Assembly: GCA_000503195.1 (NCBI GenBank)
Contig: AYSC01000006.1
Location: forward strand, 49,623 to 113,622
Length of the DNA: 64,000 nt
Source: Blastomonas sp. CACIA14H2
GTDB lineage: Bacteria > Pseudomonadota > Alphaproteobacteria > Sphingomonadales > Sphingomonadaceae
Direction of reading: 5' to 3'
The position numbers and the translations under genes are program-made. The notes under the pieces were generated by a model that did no database searches, was not told where the DNA came from, and saw only the letters and a program-made list of their open reading frames with translations. Positions 20,488 to 28,760 of this stretch are shown piece after piece. Position 1 is the stretch's first letter. The number at the start of each line of letters is the position of its first letter.

Positions 20488-22293
20488 GTGGAGACGCGCG
20501 ACTATCCGGCGATCGCCAAGCAATATGCGCGCGATGTCGTTTCGGGGAAGATCCCTGCTGGCAAGTCAATCGTCCGACAGTCCCAGCGGTTCCTGGATGA
20601 GCTGAAGGCGCAGAAGAAAGCTGCGTTTCCGCACCGTTTCGATAACGAAAAAGCGGCGCGCGTGTGTCGCTTTATCGAGAGATTGCCGCATTCCAAGGGC
20701 AAATGGGCCCGAGCAAAGGAGCTGATCCGGCTCGAGCCGTGGCAGGTGTGGATCTTGTGCTGCACCTTCGGGTGGCTGCGCAAGCGCGACGGGCTCAGGC
20801 GATTCCGCGTCCTGTTCGTCGTCGTGCCGCGCAAGAACGGCAAATCGGCGATCGCCGCCGGCATCGGTCTCTATATGTTCTGCGCCGATGGCGAGTTCGG
20901 CGCTGAGGTCTATTCGGGCGCGACGAATGAAAAGCAGGCCTGGGAGGTCTTCAAGCCTGCGAAGCTGATGGCTTCTCGCACGCCGGCGCTGATCAAACGG
21001 TTCGGGATCGAGATCAACGCCAAGAACCTGGTCCGGATCGGCGACGAGAGCAAGTTCGAGACGATCATCGGAGATCCCGGCGACGGCCAGAGCCCGAGCT
21101 GCGCGATCCACGACGAGTATCACGAGCATCCTGACGACGGCCAGGTCGACACGATGCAGACCGGCATGGGCGCGCGCGAGCAGCCCCTGCAGGTGCTGAT
21201 TACCACCGCCGGGGACAACCTGGCGGGGCCTTGCTACGCAAAGATCCAGGAGGAACGCGAAAAGCTCCAGGGAATCGGGGCGACGGAAGAGCAGAAAGCG
21301 GCTCGCGAGGCCGCCGGAATGGGCCATAATGGCGGTCCGCCGCTTGACGACGAGACGTTTTTCGCCGAATTCGCGGCCGATGACGAGGACGATTGGCGGT
21401 CCGAGGCGACCCTTCGCAAGGCCAATCCGAACTTGGGCGTTTCGGTTGACGGCGATTTCCTTCGCGCCAGGCAGCGCGATGCGATCTCGACGCCGCGAAA
21501 AGCCGGTGTTTTCAAGACGAAACACCTCAATCTGTGGGTCGCGTCGAAGGCAGCGTACTTCGATATCCAGAAATGGCGATCCTGCCACGATCTGAACCTG
21601 CCCATGCGGGGCCGGGATCTGTTTCAGTACGAGGCCCTGCGCGGTCGCCGGTGCGTCGCGGGGCTCGATCTGGCGTCGAAGGTCGATATCGCGGCGCTCG
21701 AGCTGCTCTTCCTGCCGATCGGCGGCAAGCCGACGGTCGATGACCCGTATGTGCGGGTGGGTTTCTATTTTCTGCCCGAAGAGACGGTTCTTTCGGTGCC
21801 AGCGTATCAGGGCTGGGACAGCCAAGGCCTGATCAACGTCACCCAGGGCAACATCATCGACTATGACGAGATTCTGGACACGTTGCGCGACGTGCGCGAC
21901 TTCGCCCAGCTCGAGCAGGTCGCATATGACCCGCATCAGGCAACGTATCTGGCGACGACGGCCGTCAAGGATGGCTTTCCGATGCTGGAATACCGCCCGA
22001 TCGTCCTGAATTTCTCCGAGCCGATGAAAGAGCTCGATGCGCTGACCAAGGCCGGGACCATTGCCCATGGGGGCTGCCCGGTCATGGAATGGCAGATGAA
22101 CAACGTCGTCGCGCAGGCCGACCGGAAAGACAATGTCTACCCGAACAAGCCGCGCCCCGAAGCCAAGATCGACAACCCGGTGGCGCTGATCAGTGCGCTG
22201 GGCTGCAGCATGACGAAGGAGGAGGAAGTGATCCAGACTTCGCCATGGGATGACCCCGAATTTTCCATGACGGCCGACGAGGACCAGGCCTGA
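20488..22293 (+). CDS. Terminase large subunit (HK97-type)
   Basis: A 601-residue packaging motor. Walker A is PRKNGKSAIAAG at about 114-125 and Walker B with catalytic glutamate is CAIHDEYHEH near 207-213. The C-terminal RNase H-like nuclease contains AGLDLASKVDIAAL at about 393-406 with acidic residues for metal binding. It starts with GTG at 20488; an ATG two bases earlier is out of frame. An inserted segment around residue 278 carries GHNGGPPLDDE, absent from the core fold. Its stop shares one base with the portal start. Confidence 0.92.
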   Translation: METRDYPAIAKQYARDVVSGKIPAGKSIVRQSQRFLDELKAQKKAAFPHRFDNEKAARVCRFIERLPHSKGKWARAKELIRLEPWQVWILCCTFGWLRKRDGLRRFRVLFVVVPRKNGKSAIAAGIGLYMFCADGEFGAEVYSGATNEKQAWEVFKPAKLMASRTPALIKRFGIEINAKNLVRIGDESKFETIIGDPGDGQSPSCAIHDEYHEHPDDGQVDTMQTGMGAREQPLQVLITTAGDNLAGPCYAKIQEEREKLQGIGATEEQKAAREAAGMGHNGGPPLDDETFFAEFAADDEDDWRSEATLRKANPNLGVSVDGDFLRARQRDAISTPRKAGVFKTKHLNLWVASKAAYFDIQKWRSCHDLNLPMRGRDLFQYEALRGRRCVAGLDLASKVDIAALELLFLPIGGKPTVDDPYVRVGFYFLPEETVLSVPAYQGWDSQGLINVTQGNIIDYDEILDTLRDVRDFAQLEQVAYDPHQATYLATTAVKDGFPMLEYRPIVLNFSEPMKELDALTKAGTIAHGGCPVMEWQMNNVVAQADRKDNVYPNKPRPEAKIDNPVALISALGCSMTKEEEVIQTSPWDDPEFSMTADEDQA

Positions 22294-23567
22294 TGGGTTG
22301 GTTCACCGATTGGCTGCTGGGCGGCGTTGAACAGCGGTCAATCGAGGACCCGAAATACAGCCTCAGCGAAAGCCCAGAAGAGCTGCTGCGCCTTCTGGGC
22401 ATTGCCGACGCGCAGAATGCCCTCCCGATCGTGTCGATCGAGGCGGCGCTGGGCGTGCCTGCGGTGTTTTCGATCGTCGCCTTTCTGTCGCGCACACTGG
22501 CCGCTCTGCCGCTTCCGACGTTCGAAGCGGGTGAAAATGGCGCAAGGGTCGATGATTCAGTGGCGCAACTGCTCAGCTATGCCCCGAATGACGGGGAAAC
22601 CAGCTATGGCTGGCGTCGCTGGCATTGGCAGCAGGTGTTCACCGGCGGCCGTGGGCTCGCGTGGATCGAGCGGGTTGGCCGGCGTCCGGTGGCGATCTGG
22701 CCGATGGATCCGGCGCTGACCACCATCCGGCGGGTCAATGGCGAGCGGATCTATACGCACAATGGCCGCGATTACCGCGCCGGCGACGTGATCGACACGC
22801 CGTTCATGCTGAAGCGGGATGGCCTGGCCAGCTATTCGCCGATCGCGAAGATCAACAAGGCGATATCGCTGGCGATCGCCATGGAGAGCTTTGCCGGCGG
22901 TTTCTTCCTGGGCGGTGGCGTGCCGCCGCTGGCACTTGAAGGCCCCCTGCCTTCAGGTGCCGATGCGTACCGGCGCGCGCAGAACGATATCCAGCGCGCG
23001 ATCGACCTCGCCAAGAAGTCGAACAGCAACATTTTCGGGATGCCGCCCGGGCACAACCTGAAGCCTGTCGGAATCGACCCTTCCAAAGGTCAGATGGTGG
23101 AAGCGCGGGCCTTTCAGATCATCGAGATCAGCCGTGGCTGGCAGATGCCGCCGGTTTTCGTGCAGGATCTGTCGAAGGGCACCTTCAGCAACACCGAACA
23201 GCAGGATCTGTGGCTGGCCAAGCACCTGATCATGCAATGGGCCAAGGCGTTCGAGGATGAGCTGACGCTGAAGCTCTATGGCTGGCAGAACCCTACCCGG
23301 CGGGTGCGCCACAATCTGGACGGACTGCAGCGAGGCGCGTTCAAGGAGCGCAGCGAAGCGCTCGCCAGGGCGATCCAAACCGGTCAGCTGACCCCCAACG
23401 AAGCCCGCGCCCTCGAGCAGCGCGCGCCGATGGACGGCGGCGACCAGCTTTACGTGCAGCAGGCGACCGTGCCGCTGGTGATGGCGGGGGCCAGCATCGA
23501 TCACAACGGCGCACCGTCGATCGACGACAATGAGGAGGACGCTGCGGATGCCAGCACCCAAGACTGA
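22293..23567 (+). CDS. Portal protein, HK97 family
   Basis: A 424-residue protein. LGVPAVFSIVAFLSRTLAALPL is the N-terminal portal signature, followed by YSWRRWHWQQVF-like aromatic residues, the central LKRDGLASYSPIAK, and the long stem region FGMPPGHNLKPVG then KGTFSNTEQQDLWLAKHLI. It forms the dodecameric ring at the packaging vertex. It overlaps the protease gene by 20 nt, the usual arrangement. Confidence 0.92.
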   Translation: MGWFTDWLLGGVEQRSIEDPKYSLSESPEELLRLLGIADAQNALPIVSIEAALGVPAVFSIVAFLSRTLAALPLPTFEAGENGARVDDSVAQLLSYAPNDGETSYGWRRWHWQQVFTGGRGLAWIERVGRRPVAIWPMDPALTTIRRVNGERIYTHNGRDYRAGDVIDTPFMLKRDGLASYSPIAKINKAISLAIAMESFAGGFFLGGGVPPLALEGPLPSGADAYRRAQNDIQRAIDLAKKSNSNIFGMPPGHNLKPVGIDPSKGQMVEARAFQIIEISRGWQMPPVFVQDLSKGTFSNTEQQDLWLAKHLIMQWAKAFEDELTLKLYGWQNPTRRVRHNLDGLQRGAFKERSEALARAIQTGQLTPNEARALEQRAPMDGGDQLYVQQATVPLVMAGASIDHNGAPSIDDNEEDAADASTQD

Positions 23568-24153
23568 ACAGCCTGAACGCCGCGCGATGGCGATCGGTGG
23601 CGAGCTGCGCATGGCGCAGAGCGCCGACGGGATCGGTATGGCCGCCGGCTATGCAGTGCTGTGGAACAACCGCACCGATATCGGCGGTTGGTGGACCGAG
23701 CAGTTCGCGGTCGGATGCTTCACCGAGTCCCTGACCAAGCGTGACGTCGTTGCGCTCCACAGCCATGACGACGCGCGCCCTGTCGGCCGCCGCAGCCGCG
23801 GCACGCTGCGCCTCACAGAAGACCAGCGCGGCCTGGCGTTCGAAAATGACCTGCCCGACACCAGCGACGGCCGCGACCTGAAGGTGCAGCTCGAGCGCGG
23901 TGACATCGAGGGCATGAGCTTCCGATTCATCGCGCGCCGCGAGGAATGGGACGAAACCAGCGATCCGCCGGTGCGCACGATCCACGAGGCTGATCTGATC
24001 GAGATCACGTACACCGCCTTCCCGGCTTATCCCGATACCGAAGCCGGAATGCGCAGCCTGGAACAGGCGCGAACCGAGCGTCGGCAGCACAACAAGACCG
24101 GCGCCCTAGCGCGGCTTCGCATGCGCCAGGCGCAGCGCGAACGGAAGATCTGA
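23548..24153 (+). CDS. HK97-family prohead protease
   Basis: A 201-residue protein with GYAVLWNNRTDIGGWWTEQF, then VVALHSHDDARPVGR containing the catalytic histidine, and GMSFRF with the catalytic serine, in the order expected for the U35 family. It matures the capsid by removing the capsid protein's N-terminal scaffold. ATG 23548 is preceded by GAGGAGGAC, so it is preferred over the ATG at 23530. Confidence 0.9.
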   Translation: MPAPKTEQPERRAMAIGGELRMAQSADGIGMAAGYAVLWNNRTDIGGWWTEQFAVGCFTESLTKRDVVALHSHDDARPVGRRSRGTLRLTEDQRGLAFENDLPDTSDGRDLKVQLERGDIEGMSFRFIARREEWDETSDPPVRTIHEADLIEITYTAFPAYPDTEAGMRSLEQARTERRQHNKTGALARLRMRQAQRERKI

Positions 24154-24212
24154 CAGCAATTCACCGGGCCCAGCCCGAGGCGACGCCTGCCGAGCAGCAG
24201 CGTCCTCAACCA

Positions 24213-24236
24213 CCCGCCGATCTGGCGGGTTTTTTT
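24213..24236 (+). terminator. Rho-independent terminator between protease and capsid genes
   Basis: CCCGCC (24213-24218) and GGCGGG (24224-24229) form a 6-bp GC stem with a five-base loop, followed by seven T. It lies 18 nt before the capsid start. Because the capsid must be made in larger amounts than the protease, it may mark a separate capsid promoter or an RNA-processing point; otherwise late transcripts need antitermination. Confidence 0.7.
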
Positions 24237-24253
24237 GTGTCCTGGAGCGACAA

Positions 24254-25543
24254 ATGATCCTGCAGCAGTATTACGAGGAGCGCGGCACGCTGGTGGCCGA
24301 GGCTCGCTCGATCCTCGATTCGATCGCCAACGAAACCGATCAGACCCGCATCACCGAAGCCGAGCAGCGTCACGACGCCGTGATGGCCAAGCTTGACGCC
24401 CTCGACAAGAAGATCGAGCGCGAAGAGCGGCAAGCTGCTCGCGAAACCGCCGAGGAAGAGCGCCGCAAGCAGAACCGTCCCAATCGCGGCAGCGGCAGCG
24501 CGTCGGGCGTCGACGATCCGGAAAGCGGCGAAGATCGCACCGCCGAGCAGGCTCAGGAAGAGTATCGCGACGCATTCTATGCGATGCTCCGCGAGGGCGG
24601 CGATATGTCGGCGCTGTCGGCAGAGTCGCGCCAACTACTGCGCCGCGGCTATGTCGAGAACCGTGTCCAGACCGCCGGCACCGATGCCGCTGGCGGCTTC
24701 ACCGTGCCGACCACTCTCGCCAACTTCATCGTTTCGACGATGAAGGACTGGGGGCCGATGTACGACCCGGGCATCACCACCGAGCTGGTGACCTCGAGCG
24801 GCAACGCGTTCGACATCCCGACCAATGACGACACCGGCAACACTGCCGCGCTGAAGAGCGAGGGCGCGGACCTGACCGACGACGACAGCGGCGACCTGGC
24901 GTTCGGCGAGAAGAACCTCAACGCCTATGTCTATGCGACGCCCTGGCTGAAGATCAGCTTCGAGCTGCTGCAGGATTCGGCGTTCAATCTGGAAGCGTTC
25001 ATCGGCGCCAAGCTCGGCGAGCGCCTGGGCCGCATCGCGAACCAGCGCCTCACCATCGGCACCGGCTCGAGCCAGCCCAACGGCATCGTGACTGCAGCGA
25101 GCGTCGGCAAGACCGCTGCCGCTGCCGCCGCGATCGCGGCCGACGAGCTGATCGACCTGCAGCACTCGGTCAATGCCGCGTACCGCCGCAGCCCGCGCTG
25201 CGGATGGATGTTCGCGGACACCACGCTTGCAGCGATCCGCAAGCTGAAGGACGGCCAGGGCAATTATCTGTGGCAGATGGGCGACGTGCGTGTTGGCGCG
25301 CCGGACCTGATCCTGGGCAAGCAGTATTTCGTCAACGACGATGTTGCCGCCATGGCTGCCAATGCCCGCACTGTCGTCTTCGGCGATATGGGCGCCTACA
25401 TCGTGCGCAAGGTCGGCAGTCCCCTGATCGGGACCGTGCGCGAGCGCTTCTGGCCCAAGGTCGGCATGGCTGGTCTGGTCCGCTTCGATGGTGAGCTGAC
25501 CGATACCGCAGCCGTCAAGGTGCTGCGCCAGGCCGCATCGTAA
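24254..25543 (+). CDS. Major capsid protein, HK97 fold
   Basis: A 429-residue protein. The first 115 residues are a charged coiled coil (EARSILDSIANETDQ, LDALDKKIEREERQAARETAEEE) that acts as the cleavable scaffold. The capsid domain begins near VQTAGTDAAGGFTVPTTLANF. Typical elements follow: PTNDDTGNTAAL, WLKISFELLQDSAFNLEAFI and GRIANQRLTIGTGSSQPNGIV. No gene decoration was noted. Confidence 0.93.
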   Translation: MILQQYYEERGTLVAEARSILDSIANETDQTRITEAEQRHDAVMAKLDALDKKIEREERQAARETAEEERRKQNRPNRGSGSASGVDDPESGEDRTAEQAQEEYRDAFYAMLREGGDMSALSAESRQLLRRGYVENRVQTAGTDAAGGFTVPTTLANFIVSTMKDWGPMYDPGITTELVTSSGNAFDIPTNDDTGNTAALKSEGADLTDDDSGDLAFGEKNLNAYVYATPWLKISFELLQDSAFNLEAFIGAKLGERLGRIANQRLTIGTGSSQPNGIVTAASVGKTAAAAAAIAADELIDLQHSVNAAYRRSPRCGWMFADTTLAAIRKLKDGQGNYLWQMGDVRVGAPDLILGKQYFVNDDVAAMAANARTVVFGDMGAYIVRKVGSPLIGTVRERFWPKVGMAGLVRFDGELTDTAAVKVLRQAAS

Positions 25544-25562
25544 TTCACGATCGCACGGAGAT

Positions 25563-25626
25563 CCGGGCGGGGTTCGCCTCGCCCGGGCTTTCGCTGGCTT
25601 GCGCGCATGGTGCGCAGGCCAGCGAA
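25563..25626 (+). promoter_or_regulatory. Two perfect hairpins between the capsid gene and the next gene
   Basis: CCGGGCG (25563-25569) pairs with CGCCCGG (25580-25586). Directly after, TTCGCTGGC (25590-25598) pairs with GCCAGCGAA (25618-25626), extended inward by TGCGC/GCGCA. The second hairpin ends at the GAAGGAG ribosome-binding site of the following gene. No T-run is present. They could protect the abundant capsid transcript or damp downstream translation. Confidence 0.5.
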
Positions 25627-25637
25627 GGAGATGATCC

Positions 25638-25991
25638 ATGCCGAACCTGAAAATGCTGACCGGCCTTTCCGGTCCGAAATACTCGCTTTCGCCCGGTGAC
25701 GAGCGGGAATTTGGCGAGATCGAGGCGTCGCGCCTGATCCGCGCCGGCTTTGCCGAAGCAACCGATGGCTTCGTGCCGATCGACGAAGGCGAAGAAACGG
25801 ACGCCGCTGCAGCCGCTCAGGCCGATGCCAACTCGAAGGCGACGGCCGATGCGGACGCCGCTGCAGCCGCGCAGGCCGAGGCTGATGCAAAGGCCAAGGC
25901 CGATGCGGAAACTGCTGCAGCAGCTGCCGCCGCTCCGAAGGCACCCGCCGCGCCGAAGAAGGCTGCTGCGCCGAAGAAGGCCAAGGCCTGA
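25638..25991 (+). CDS. Head-region protein with low-complexity Ala/Lys/Asp tail
   Basis: A 117-residue protein. The first 55 residues form a compact domain (MLTGLSGPKYSLSPGDEREFGEIEASRLIRAGFAE), resembling small proteins found after capsid genes. Residues 58-117 are low-complexity, alternating ADADAAAAAQAEADAKAK with a final Pro/Lys-rich APKKAAAPKKAKA. The tail is probably extended or helical and basic at the end. Confidence 0.7.
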   Translation: MPNLKMLTGLSGPKYSLSPGDEREFGEIEASRLIRAGFAEATDGFVPIDEGEETDAAAAAQADANSKATADADAAAAAQAEADAKAKADAETAAAAAAAPKAPAAPKKAAAPKKAKA

Positions 25992-26539
25992 TGTGGCTTC
26001 CTGCCGTCACCATCACGCCGCCGGAGGCGGAGCCGGTGTTGCTGGCGGCGGCGAAGCAGTATCTGCGCATCGATGCGGCCGACGGCAGCTTCGACAACGA
26101 GATCGAGACGTACATCGCGGCCTCGCGCGCCGAGGTCGAGAGGATCACGAACACGCGGCTGATCACGCAGGTGGTCGTTCTGCAATCGGGGAGCCTGGCC
26201 GACCTCGAGCATCTGCCGATCGGACCGGTGCAGTCCATTGAGGCGCTGAACTATGTCGACAGCACCGGTGACGAGCAGCTGCTGCCTGACGCGGATTATG
26301 CGCTGGTCGCCAGCGGCCTCGATGGAAAGATCATCCGCCCCAAAGGCGTGACCTGGCCGACGATCGCCGATCGCGCCGATGCGGTGCGGGTGACCGCGAC
26401 AGTCGGCTATGGCGCTGCCGGCAGCGATCTGCCGCGCGACCTGTATTTCGTCGTGCTGCGCGCCATCCGCGCGAAGTTCGACGGCAGCGAGCTCGCGATC
26501 GAGCACATGCTGGTCAATCACCGGATCTGGATGAGCTGA
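25991..26539 (+). CDS. Head-tail connector, phiE125 gp8-like
   Basis: A 182-residue protein. LLAAAKQYLRIDAADGSFDNEIETYIAASRAEVERIT is the characteristic N-terminal block of the gp6/gp8 adaptor family (helical, KxxLRID). The C-terminal part has the strands of the adaptor tail and IRAKFDG. It forms the ring beneath the portal. It starts on the last base of the previous stop. Confidence 0.82.
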   Translation: MWLPAVTITPPEAEPVLLAAAKQYLRIDAADGSFDNEIETYIAASRAEVERITNTRLITQVVVLQSGSLADLEHLPIGPVQSIEALNYVDSTGDEQLLPDADYALVASGLDGKIIRPKGVTWPTIADRADAVRVTATVGYGAAGSDLPRDLYFVVLRAIRAKFDGSELAIEHMLVNHRIWMS

Positions 26540-26895
26540 TGCAGCGCGGTCGGTATGGCGCGGCCAAGCGCGATCGCCTGATCCATTTTGCGCTGCCGGT
26601 CACGCAAGAGAATGCTGCCGGCGAGCCGGTGGAAGACAGCCTTGCCGATGCCGGCAACGCCTGGGCGGCTGTCAGCTACGGAAAGGCGCAGGAGCGGCGA
26701 GAGGCTGGCATCGAGGGCAACGACCTGCCCGCGACGTTCATCACGCTGCAGAACGCCGCGACGCGCGCGATCGGGCCCGGGCATGTGGTCCTGTTCGATG
26801 GCTATCGCTGGGACATCACCAGCGCCGCGCCGTTCGAGCGCACCGAAATGGAATTCACGGCTGTGCGACGCGCCAGCCTTACCCAAGGAGCATGA
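26539..26895 (+). CDS. Head-tail joining (head closure) protein
   Basis: A 118-residue protein: GAAKRDRLIHFALPVTQENAAGEPVE, then AWAAVSYGKAQERREAG, and the end FDGYRWDITSAAPFERTEMEFTAVR. This is the beta-barrel pattern of the SPP1 gp16/HK97 gp10-adjacent head closure family. Size and place in the operon agree. It overlaps the connector by one base. Confidence 0.78.
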   Translation: MQRGRYGAAKRDRLIHFALPVTQENAAGEPVEDSLADAGNAWAAVSYGKAQERREAGIEGNDLPATFITLQNAATRAIGPGHVVLFDGYRWDITSAAPFERTEMEFTAVRRASLTQGA

Positions 26896-27092
26896 ACATG
26901 CTGGTCAAGACGATCCGCGAACACGCCAACCGCTTTGGCGACGGGCGCCAGAAGAAGGTCGGCGACGAATACAACCATCCCGATCCGCAGACGCTGATCA
27001 CCACCGGTTTCGTCATCGATGTCGCCAAGGCGAAGGCACAGGAAGCCGCGCAGGCGAAGGCCGCAAAGGGTGCGAAGCAGCCGGATGCTTGA
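26892..27092 (+). CDS. Small phage protein in the connector region
   Basis: A 66-residue protein. TIREHANRFGDGRQKKVGDEYNHPDPQTLI is well structured-looking; the C-terminal third is Ala/Lys-rich (AKAKAQEAAQAKAAKG) like the tail of the 25638-25991 product. It overlaps both neighbours (ATGA before, 8 nt after). Function unknown. Confidence 0.62.
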   Translation: MNMLVKTIREHANRFGDGRQKKVGDEYNHPDPQTLITTGFVIDVAKAKAQEAAQAKAAKGAKQPDA

Positions 27093-27480
27093 TTTTGCCC
27101 TGTCCGGCATCGACCAGGCCGTGCGCGCGGTGCGCAACATTGGCCAGGCGGTGACGGACGAAAAGATCGCGCCCGAGGCAATGCAGGCGCTGGAGCCTGT
27201 CGCCGAGACGGCCCGCCAGCTGGCACCTGTGCGATCGGGCGAGCTGCGCGACAATATCGTGGTCAGCGACATGCTGCGCGATGCTCCGCAGCGCGGCCGA
27301 GGCGGTGTGGTCTATGTCGGGGTGCTCGCAGGCAAGGCGCTGCACGCTGGCTTCGTCGAGTTTGGCACGGTGAACATGCAGGCCGAGCCGTTCCTGGCAC
27401 CGGCATTCGAGCAGCATCGCGATCTGATCATCGACATCCTCGGCAAGGGCGCGGGTCGCCTGATCCTCTCGGCGAACTGA
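27085..27480 (+). CDS. HK97 gp10-like tail terminator/connector protein
   Basis: A 131-residue protein. ARQLAPVRSGELRDNIVVSD is the hallmark of the HK97 gp10 family (the APV-x-SGELR motif), followed by VYVGVLAGKALHAGFVEFGT and AEPFLAPAFEQHRD, where FGT and PF-aPAF are conserved. ATG 27085 lies within the end of the upstream gene; the longer frame is Arg-rich noise. Confidence 0.85.
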   Translation: MLDFALSGIDQAVRAVRNIGQAVTDEKIAPEAMQALEPVAETARQLAPVRSGELRDNIVVSDMLRDAPQRGRGGVVYVGVLAGKALHAGFVEFGTVNMQAEPFLAPAFEQHRDLIIDILGKGAGRLILSAN

Positions 27481-27481
27481 C

Positions 27482-27901
27482 ATGGAAGAGGCTCTGGTCG
27501 CACGGCTGCGCAACGACGCAGGCGTGGCGGCCGTTGCCGGCACCTACAACAATCGCCCTGCCATCGATGTCGGCGAGCGCCGGTCGGACAAGCCGGAGAG
27601 CTTCCCGGCGTGCTTCATCGATATCGTCGCGCCGGGCCGACAATATGACCAGGACGGCCCGTCGGGGCTGCACCTGGCCCGAATCCGATTTGAATGTTTC
27701 GGCCGATCGTTCCTGCAGGCGAAGCAGCTTGCAGTGGCGATCACCGAACTGGTCGAAACGCCGGAAGAAGTGGACGGCATCCGCTTTCACCGCGGCGCAC
27801 AGCTTGTGCTCGATCGCAGCATGACACCCGAAGACCTGGGCGGCGGGATCAGGGTCTTTCGGCGGCTGCGCGACATGATGATCCCCTACACACCCACATA
27901 A
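27482..27901 (+). CDS. DUF3168-type tail completion protein
   Basis: A 139-residue protein. EEALVARLRNDAGVAAVAG with the following YNNRPAIDVG is the N-terminal pattern of DUF3168 (tail terminator, gp17-like). Strands ARIRFECFGRSFLQAKQLAVAI and GIRVFRRLRDMMIPY close the fold. Order between gp10-like and tail tube proteins agrees with a role in tail length termination. Confidence 0.75.
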   Translation: MEEALVARLRNDAGVAAVAGTYNNRPAIDVGERRSDKPESFPACFIDIVAPGRQYDQDGPSGLHLARIRFECFGRSFLQAKQLAVAITELVETPEEVDGIRFHRGAQLVLDRSMTPEDLGGGIRVFRRLRDMMIPYTPT

Positions 27902-27913
27902 AGGAAATTGGAT

Positions 27914-28345
27914 ATGGCAACCGGAGACGGCGTCCTCTCGGACGGCACCGAGCTGTGGCTGACGAATTCGTCGGACGTTCTGACCAAGGTTGTCGGGCTG
28001 ATGAGCGTGAACCGCCCCAGCCTGGCGATCGCGAAGGTCGAAACCACCGATCACGACAGCGGCAAGGTCAAGGAATACATCCCTGGCCATGGCGACATGC
28101 CCGAGCTGCAGTTCACCCTGAAGTACGAGCCGGGCAGCCCGACCGATCTGCTGATCGAGGAGCACAAGGCGAGCCGTGAGAAGCGCCCGTTCAAGATCGT
28201 GACGCCGGAAGAGGACGGCACGACGCAGGATCACGAGGGCACGATCTTCCTCATGACCTATGTGCCCGACAATGCACCGCTGGGCGCCATGCGCACGGCC
28301 ACCGTGACCGGTCAGCCCAGCGCCATCGCCCAGTCGGCAACCTGA
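27914..28345 (+). CDS. Major tail tube protein
   Basis: A 143-residue protein: DGTELWLTNSSDVLTKVVG and VNRPSLAIAKVETTDHDSGKVKEY, then the paired strands MPELQFTLKYEPGSPTDLLI and RPFKIVTPEEDGTTQDHEG. This matches the beta-sandwich of phage tail tube proteins. AAGGAAA 7 nt before 27914 decides the start. It polymerises into the non-contractile tail tube. Confidence 0.83.
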   Translation: MATGDGVLSDGTELWLTNSSDVLTKVVGLMSVNRPSLAIAKVETTDHDSGKVKEYIPGHGDMPELQFTLKYEPGSPTDLLIEEHKASREKRPFKIVTPEEDGTTQDHEGTIFLMTYVPDNAPLGAMRTATVTGQPSAIAQSAT

Positions 28346-28358
28346 CGGAGGCTGACCC

Positions 28359-28760
28359 ATGAGCCACCCGCTGAGCGGCGTCGCCGAATTCGCCTTTCGG
28401 GGCGTCAACTATCTGCTGAAGCTCGACAACCGCGCGTTCTATTATGCTGAAGACGTGCTCGGTTTTTCGGTGCTCGATGCAGTCGAACAGATGCGCGCGG
28501 CGCTGCAGGCAGGGCGCAACCCCATGCTCAAGACGATCGTCGCGCTCGTGTATGGCGGCCTGAAGGAAAACCATCCCGATATCGCGGAAAACACGGTCAT
28601 CGACATGTTCATGTCGGAAGACCCGACAGTTCGCGAAGCGGTTATGAAGGCAATGCGAGGCGCGCAGACGCCCGATATCGCGCCGCCGCCCGGCCCCAGG
28701 GGGCAGGCGGGAAACGCGCGCAAGGGCAAGAAGCCGAGCCGGGGTGGAACTGGGAGCTGA
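28359..28760 (+). CDS. Tail assembly chaperone, GTA gp10-like (gpG equivalent)
   Basis: A 133-residue protein resembling the GTA gp10/TAC family: VAEFAFRGVNYLLKLDNRAFYYAEDVLG, then AVEQMRAALQAGRNPMLKTIVALVYGGLK. The C-terminus is Pro/Gly/Lys-rich. A G GGA AAC heptamer in the zero frame at 28709-28715 would allow -1 frameshifting into the next gene, giving a fused 243-residue product. Such pairs in lambda (gpG and gpGT) chaperone the tape measure. Confidence 0.8.
   Translation: MSHPLSGVAEFAFRGVNYLLKLDNRAFYYAEDVLGFSVLDAVEQMRAALQAGRNPMLKTIVALVYGGLKENHPDIAENTVIDMFMSEDPTVREAVMKAMRGAQTPDIAPPPGPRGQAGNARKGKKPSRGGTGS
28709..28715 (+). other. Candidate -1 ribosomal frameshift site GGGAAAC
   Basis: Codons of the upstream gene run G GGA AAC here (GGA 28710-28712, AAC 28713-28715), the canonical X XXY YYZ pattern. 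After a -1 slip the frame stays open from 28715 through 28760 and continues as the next ORF without a stop, reading QEAEPGWNWELMFQRW across the junction. Lambda uses the near-identical GGGAAAG at the same place in its tail genes. Confidence 0.7.
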
